This document shows positions 28,242 through 33,059 of a DNA stretch of 33,059 nucleotides, in pieces. Each line of letters starts with the position of its first letter. Position 1 is the stretch's first letter. Made by a program: the position numbers and the translations under genes. The notes beneath the pieces are model-generated. The model was not told where the DNA came from, made no database searches, and was given only the letters and a program-made list of their open reading frames with translations. Source of the stretch: Tissierellia bacterium (GTDB lineage: Bacteria; Bacillota; Clostridia; Tissierellales; Tissierellaceae); assembly GCA_012519355.1 (NCBI GenBank), contig JAAYQJ010000191.1, forward strand, positions 1 through 33,059. The letters run 5' to 3'.

Positions 28242-29468
28242 CTAAAGTAAGTAAACTTCCCTTTCCTCTCCCTTATATATTCCTTCCTCATGGGATTCTA
28301 TTACAATGTATCCCTGAGACTCCGACAATAGACTTATCATACCTGACTTACCAAAGCTAGGAGTTGCATAGAATATCCCATCCTCTTCCTTTAGTTTGAC
28401 CAATTGGTAAGTTACCCTTCCAGGTGCTGAGGGAAAGTTGAAGTCCATTATGGCCTTAACCCTAGGAGCTATATCTTTTACCCCTAGTTTGTCCTTAATG
28501 AAATCTTCTATAAATGTTTTAAATACTATTATTGATGATACTGGATGGCCTGGTAATCCAAAGATTAGCTTGCCATTTCCTTCTCCCATTATTGTAGGCT
28601 TTCCTGGCTTGATGGATACTCCATGGACAAAGACTCCCCTTCCACCAAAGGAATCAATAACCTTGTGTGTAAAATCCTTAGTACCTACTGAGCTGCCTCC
28701 TGAAATCAAGACAATATCAGATAAGTCTAAGGCCCTTTCCACTTCTTGCCTAAGCAAATTATAATCATCCTTTATGATAACCTTATTTACAACCTCTCCA
28801 CCTAACTTGTGGATCAGGCCAGCTAGGGCATAGGTATTTATATCCCTTATTTTTCCCATGGTAAGGTCTTCTTCTATATCAATTATTTCATCTCCAGTAG
28901 ATATTATATAAAAGCTAGGCTTTTTATATACTTTTACTTTACCTATACCTAAGGCTGCCAAAACCCCCATTACCTCCGGAGTAATCCTCCTACCCTTTTC
29001 TAGAGCTAAAGCACCCTTTTTTATGTCGTCCCCCTTGTAGACAATGTTTTCTCCTTGAGATATAGGCTTATATATTAGCAGGATACTTTCATCCATTTTC
29101 TCAGTATTCTCTATCATTATCATGCTGTCAGCCCCATCTGGTATCATGCCACCTGTAGGGACATAGATAGCCTCTCCTGATTTAATGGCTTTATTTGCAA
29201 GCTCTCCCATCTTAACTTCTCCAATGATATTCAAGATACTTGGAATTGAATCACTGGCACCATGGGAATCTGATGATTTAATAGCATAGCCATCTACGGT
29301 AGACCGATTGAAGTCTGGCACATCAATATTAGAGTATATTTCTTCTCCTAAAACCCTATCTAATGAATTAAGGATATCAACTTCTTCAATTTCAAACTCA
29401 TAGTCTCTTAAGTTTTCCTTCAATAGTCTTTTCCCCTCTTCCACCGATACTACCTTAAAAAAATCCAT
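28242..29468 (-). CDS. moeA: molybdopterin molybdenumtransferase MoeA (second copy)
   Basis: VPDFNRSTVDGYAIKSSDSHGA, YVPTGGMIPDGADSMIMIE, STGDEI, SGGSSVGTKDFT, IKPGKPTIMG, GLPGHPVSSIIVF. Confidence 0.93.
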   Translation of the reverse strand: MDFFKVVSVEEGKRLLKENLRDYEFEIEEVDILNSLDRVLGEEIYSNIDVPDFNRSTVDGYAIKSSDSHGASDSIPSILNIIGEVKMGELANKAIKSGEAIYVPTGGMIPDGADSMIMIENTEKMDESILLIYKPISQGENIVYKGDDIKKGALALEKGRRITPEVMGVLAALGIGKVKVYKKPSFYIISTGDEIIDIEEDLTMGKIRDINTYALAGLIHKLGGEVVNKVIIKDDYNLLRQEVERALDLSDIVLISGGSSVGTKDFTHKVIDSFGGRGVFVHGVSIKPGKPTIMGEGNGKLIFGLPGHPVSSIIVFKTFIEDFIKDKLGVKDIAPRVKAIMDFNFPSAPGRVTYQLVKLKEEDGIFYATPSFGKSGMISLLSESQGYIVIESHEEGIYKGEEREVYLL

Positions 29469-29505
29469 AATCTTACCACCTTTCTAAAAGACAGCTAACT
29501 TTCTA

Positions 29506-30183
29506 TTATTGTAGCTTTAACCTTTCCATCTCCATATTTTTAACATCTATCAGTATTAAATCTCCATCTAATTCTTCATTAAATATTACCTTCAGTAGTA
29601 AATTCACCTGTAAAGATGCTGTTACCATGCAAGTCATAGGTAGATTGCCTAAGGATTCATCATCCCTCTTAAGGCCCCCATATATCCTATTAAATATCCT
29701 ATTCTTGGGACTTGAAACAGCAACTTGACCATAGTATCCCCTTATGGCTCCATGTATTAGGGTTAGGTTCATCTTATCACATAGTTTTTCTAGCTTCAAT
29801 CTACTATCTATAGAATCTAAGCAGTCTACAACTATATCTACCCCTTCTAACATCTCCACACTATTTTCATCTAATTCACAACTAAATACCCTTGCATCTA
29901 CATTCCTATCTATGGATTTAGCCCTCCTAAAGCCTTCCTCAGCCTTGCTCAAGCCTAAATTATTTTCAGTAGAAAGTATCTGCCTATTTAAGTTAGATAC
30001 TTCGAAAACATCCCTGTCTATTAGGTTAAAAGATTTAACACCTAATCTAACTAGGTTTTCTAAAACATAACCCCCTAGTCCACCCAGGCCAACTATGGCA
30101 ACCCTTGTGTTATTGAGGATTGCTTGTTCTTCCTTTGTAATAGACGAATAATTCCTTACATATCTTCCCATATTACTTTTCAC
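29506..30183 (-). CDS. ThiF/MoeB/HesA-family E1-like adenylyltransferase
   Basis: VAIVGLGGLGGYVLENLVRLGVKSFNLIDRDVFEVSNLNRQIL; VVDCLDSIDSRLKLEKLC. Confidence 0.9.
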   Translation of the reverse strand: MKSNMGRYVRNYSSITKEEQAILNNTRVAIVGLGGLGGYVLENLVRLGVKSFNLIDRDVFEVSNLNRQILSTENNLGLSKAEEGFRRAKSIDRNVDARVFSCELDENSVEMLEGVDIVVDCLDSIDSRLKLEKLCDKMNLTLIHGAIRGYYGQVAVSSPKNRIFNRIYGGLKRDDESLGNLPMTCMVTASLQVNLLLKVIFNEELDGDLILIDVKNMEMERLKLQ

Positions 30184-30203
30184 CCCAACTAATAATTATA
30201 ATA

Positions 30204-30212
30204 ATTATATCA
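30204..30212 (-). promoter_or_regulatory. putative extended -10 promoter of thiF-moe-moa operon
   Basis: Minus strand TGATATAAT upstream of thiF. Confidence 0.3.
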
Positions 30213-30264
30213 AACTTATTGAGGAAAGAATAAATATTTTATTCAACTGGCAATAAAAGTAATA

Positions 30265-30291
30265 AAACTCAAATTCTAATAATTTGAGTTT
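30265..30291 (-). terminator. terminator of tup operon
   Basis: Perfect 11-bp stem AAACTCAAATT-ctaat-AATTTGAGTTT, then TTATTACTTTTATT on the minus strand. Confidence 0.75.
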
Positions 30292-30293
30292 CA

Positions 30294-30905
30294 TCACATT
30301 TCAATTATCCTATGTCCAAGTCTCTTGCTTTGTTCTAAGTTGTGGGTAACAATAATTACGGTTCCATTAGTTTCTTCATTAAACTTCAGTATTTCCCTTT
30401 CTAGGATTTCAATAGCATCTGGGTCTATATTTGATGTTGGCTCATCTAAGAGCAATAGGTTAGGTTTAAATACTAAGGCCCTAGCCAAGGCAACTTTTTG
30501 TGATTCACCACCTGATAGTAAGTGGGCTTTCTTTTCAATCAAATCTTCTATTTCTAGTTTCTTAACTATATCTAGAACCTTTTTACTTCTACTTTCTTTA
30601 TCTATCCCTCTAACCTTTAATGGATATTCAATATTTTCATATACGCTTCTTTTAAATAGGTAGGGTTTTTGAAATACTATAGTCATTTTATCAGCTATTT
30701 CTTTATTTAAGTTAAGTCCATTATATGTAATATTTCCTATATATTCCTTATCTAATCCTGCTATTATATTTAAAAGTGTTGTTTTACCACAGCCATTGGG
30801 CCCAGTTATTCCTGTAATCTTTCCCTTTTCTATGATTAGGCTCTCTATATCCAAGACCTTTCTATTACCATAATATTTCTCTAAATTATTTATCTTAATT
30901 TCCAT
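30294..30905 (-). CDS. tupC: tungstate ABC transporter ATP-binding protein
   Basis: GPNGCGKTTLLNIIAGL, LSGGESQKVALARALVFKPNLLLLDEPTSNID; downstream of tupA-tupB. Confidence 0.85.
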   Translation of the reverse strand: MEIKINNLEKYYGNRKVLDIESLIIEKGKITGITGPNGCGKTTLLNIIAGLDKEYIGNITYNGLNLNKEIADKMTIVFQKPYLFKRSVYENIEYPLKVRGIDKESRSKKVLDIVKKLEIEDLIEKKAHLLSGGESQKVALARALVFKPNLLLLDEPTSNIDPDAIEILEREILKFNEETNGTVIIVTHNLEQSKRLGHRIIEM

Positions 30906-30906
30906 A

Positions 30907-31596
30907 CTAATCCTCCTGACTATAGGAATATATAATACTGTGTATTACAAAGGATATTAGAAGTAGTATTATTCCTAAGGCTATGGCCATGGGATAGTCC
31001 CCCATGGAATTCATCATGGATATTGTAGTAGTTATTACCCTTGTATAACCCTTAATATTTCCACCTACTATCATTACTGCTCCAACTTCGGATATGGCCC
31101 TTGAAAAGGCTGTTGCTATATTTACTAATATATCTATTTTTAATTCTCTAATGATTAAAATTATGGTATCCCATTTATTGGCTCCTAGGGTAAAGGCTAC
31201 CTTTTCAATGACATCTCCCCTACTTTTAGTAAGGCCAAAGGTTAGTCCAAAAACTAAGGGGATTACCAGCAAGGTTTGGGCAATGATCATGGCTTTTTTC
31301 GTATAGAGTAAGTCTAAATAACCTAAAGGACCCCTTCTAGATAAGATTATGGCTACTACTAACCCAACTATTACTGAAGGTATGCTCATTAAAGTATATG
31401 TAATTCTACTAAAAAGTCTTTTGCCTTTAAATTTTTTAATTCCAAAATATACTCCTAGGGGAATTGAGATTAAAGATGCTAGAATTGTAGCTGATGTAGA
31501 TACTATAATAGACAAAGAAACTATCAGTAATACTTCCCTGTCTAGAGAAATTAGAAGATTTATAGCTTCTTTGAATCCTTGTATTATGTAATCCAT
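30907..31596 (-). CDS. tupB: tungstate ABC transporter permease
   Basis: Multi-TM; YTLMSIPSVIVGLVVAIILSRRGPLG; EAA-type loop KVAFTLGANKWDTIILIIRELKIDI. Confidence 0.88.
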   Translation of the reverse strand: MDYIIQGFKEAINLLISLDREVLLIVSLSIIVSTSATILASLISIPLGVYFGIKKFKGKRLFSRITYTLMSIPSVIVGLVVAIILSRRGPLGYLDLLYTKKAMIIAQTLLVIPLVFGLTFGLTKSRGDVIEKVAFTLGANKWDTIILIIRELKIDILVNIATAFSRAISEVGAVMIVGGNIKGYTRVITTTISMMNSMGDYPMAIALGIILLLISFVIHSIIYSYSQED

Positions 31597-31697
31597 GGTT
31601 TCACCCCAATTCTAAGTAGTTTTCCATGACATATAGATAAAAGAAAAACACTCATTTCACTTCAGGATTTGATAGCTTCAACAACTCATTTAAAAAT

Positions 31698-31737
31698 AGG
31701 GAACATACGAACACTTCGTTAAATGCCCATGTTCCCT
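31698..31737 (-). terminator. bulged hairpin between tupA and tupB (attenuator/processing element)
   Basis: AGGGAACAT/ATGTTCCCT outer stem (31698-31706/31729-31737) stacked on ACGAA-cac-TTCGT inner stem, with a 9-nt one-sided bulge. The minus strand after it is ATTTTTAAATG, a weak U-tract. Confidence 0.5.
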
Positions 31738-31832
31738 ATCAATTTTTAAATTTCCTTGGAAGCTATAGCAAATCCTTCAGAGGCATTCATACATTTTTTC
31801 TTTTTACCTAGATATATTAACTCTTCATTCTA

Positions 31833-32720
31833 TTATTCTGCATTTGGTATAAATAAGGGTTGTCCATACTCCTCTACACCAAAGTCCTTAATCAAATCTT
31901 GGCCTCTTTTTGAAGTTATCCAGTTCATAAACTCTATGGCGCCTTCACCATTGATGTTAGTATTTTTATCTGGATTTACTGGAATTACCCCATATTGGTT
32001 AAATAGGTTTTCATCTCCTTCAATTATTATATCTAAATCCAATGTATCTCTCATACTTAAGTAAGTAGCCCTATCTGTAATGGTATAGCCTTGTTTTTCA
32101 CTGGAAATTTTAAGTACATCTCCCATTCCTGCTCCTGCTTCTAGATACCAATCCCCTGCAGGTTCAATATTGGCAGCTTTCCAGATGCTTAATTCCTTTT
32201 TATGGGTACCTGAGTCGTCTCCTCTAGATACAAAGGTTACACCATTATTTGCTATTAGCTTTAGCCCTTCTAAAATATTATTTGGGTGGTCATTTTTTAG
32301 CTTTAGAGGGTCCTTTTCTGGTCCTACTAAGATGAAATCATTATACATTACATCTAGTCTTTCAGTACCATGGCCTTCCTCTACAAATTTAAGTTCGTCT
32401 GCCTTAGCATGAACCAAGAGTACATCTGCCTCTCCATCTCTACCCATTTGTAATGCCTTACCTGTTCCTACTGCAATAGTCTTTACTTCTATTCCAGTTT
32501 CCTCAGTAAAAATTGGAAGTAAAAAGTCTAATAGACCTGAGTCTTGAGTAGATGTTGTAGTTGACAAGATAATTGAACCTTTTGGTTCCTCTGGTGGAAC
32601 TGGATCATTGGTTTCTTCTTGTACCACATCCTGATTTTGAGGAGTTTCTGTCTTAGGTGAACATGCTACTGTAGTGATGATTAGCAAGAGGGCAAGTAAT
32701 AAAAGACTAATTCTTTTCAT
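31833..32720 (-). CDS. tupA: tungstate ABC transporter substrate-binding lipoprotein
   Basis: Lipobox TTVAC; TupA signature SIILSTTTSTQDSGLLDFLLPIF; VSRGDDSGTHKKELSIWK. Confidence 0.92.
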   Translation of the reverse strand: MKRISLLLLALLLIITTVACSPKTETPQNQDVVQEETNDPVPPEEPKGSIILSTTTSTQDSGLLDFLLPIFTEETGIEVKTIAVGTGKALQMGRDGEADVLLVHAKADELKFVEEGHGTERLDVMYNDFILVGPEKDPLKLKNDHPNNILEGLKLIANNGVTFVSRGDDSGTHKKELSIWKAANIEPAGDWYLEAGAGMGDVLKISSEKQGYTITDRATYLSMRDTLDLDIIIEGDENLFNQYGVIPVNPDKNTNINGEGAIEFMNWITSKRGQDLIKDFGVEEYGQPLFIPNAE

Positions 32721-32757
32721 ATTACCACTCTCCTTTTGGTTTTATAAATTTTTAGAG

Positions 32758-32872
32758 AAAAAAAAGACTGCCTAAAGGAAGGCTGCCTAAACATCTTCCT
32801 TTCCAATCACGGGAGGCAAAGAAATTTCTTCCTTCACCCATTGGCTTATACTTCATGACCAATGCAAGCCTT
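32758..32872 (-). ncRNA. structured leader of tupA; candidate Moco/Tuco-type riboswitch with terminator
   Basis: P1 AAGGCT/AGCCTT (32867-32872/32779-32784), P2 CATTGG/CCAATG, small AAGA-aatt-TCTT hairpin, conserved-looking GCCTCCCGTGATTGGAAAGG; alternative stem AAAGGAAG/CTTCCTTT (32795-32802/32774-32781) overlaps the P1 3' strand and leads to an 8-U run at 32758-32765. Confidence 0.6.
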
Positions 32873-32877
32873 TGGTT

Positions 32878-33059
32878 TTAGAAGTTTAAGCTCGGAAAAC
32901 TTGAATAGATATTCATTTTTTCTCCTCTTGCAAATCCTACTACTGTTATGTTTAACTCCCTAGCCAATTCTACAGAAAGGCTGGTAGGAGCAGACCTGGA
33001 TATTATTACTGGTATACCTCTTTTAGCTACTTTTATTAGCATTTCAGAAGTTATTCTTC
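32878..33059 (-). CDS. fdhD: FdhD formate dehydrogenase accessory sulfurtransferase, C-terminal part (runs off right edge)
   Basis: Own minus-strand translation: RITSEMLIKVAKRGIPVIISRSAPTSLSVELARELNITVVGFARGEKMNIYSSFPSLNF*, matching the FdhD C-terminus. Confidence 0.9.
   Translation of the reverse strand, partial: RITSEMLIKVAKRGIPVIISRSAPTSLSVELARELNITVVGFARGEKMNIYSSFPSLNF

Noticed and set aside
31741-31832. 14-aa ORF MNASEGFAIASKEI downstream of tupA
   Set aside because: Too short, no ribosome-binding site or homology that I can support.
1-33059. tRNA, rRNA, phage, transposase, toxin-antitoxin or defence genes
   Set aside because: Looked for on both strands; none recognisable.

Overview
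33 kb AT-rich window, probably from an anaerobic Firmicute of the Clostridia/Tissierellia type (lineage inferred from protein style and codon bias only). The left half (1-20.6 kb) holds dispersed genes: hflK (partial), a hemerythrin-like protein, an exported M16C protease, an FNR-like regulator in an apparent operon with an SBP3-GGDEF-EAL protein, threonine aldolase, a plsY-like gene, a decayed chemoreceptor, a DEAD-box helicase, an M3 peptidase, a BlaI/M56 pair divergent from ddl-murF, a MOSC protein and a lipoprotein hydrolase. The right half (20.7-33 kb) is a nearly continuous minus-strand island for tungsten/molybdenum pterin cofactor: fdhD (partial) - structured leader RNA - tupA - hairpin - tupB - tupC - thiF/moeB - moeA - moeA-PBP - moaA - moaC::MOSC fusion - sigma54 activator - [sigma54 promoter] - aldehyde:ferredoxin oxidoreductase - moaD. 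The strongest candidate for a less-described system is this tungsten island. It combines (i) a near-consensus sigma54 -24/-12 promoter in front of the AOR gene with the activator gene directly upstream and a perfect 7-1-7 palindrome at UAS distance, (ii) a riboswitch-like leader with mutually exclusive P1 and terminator stems between fdhD and tupA, (iii) a MoaC-MOSC fusion, and (iv) no moaE or mogA/moaB in the visible part. No tRNA, rRNA, CRISPR, phage or transposase genes were recognised. All calls are from reading the sequence; no searches were run.
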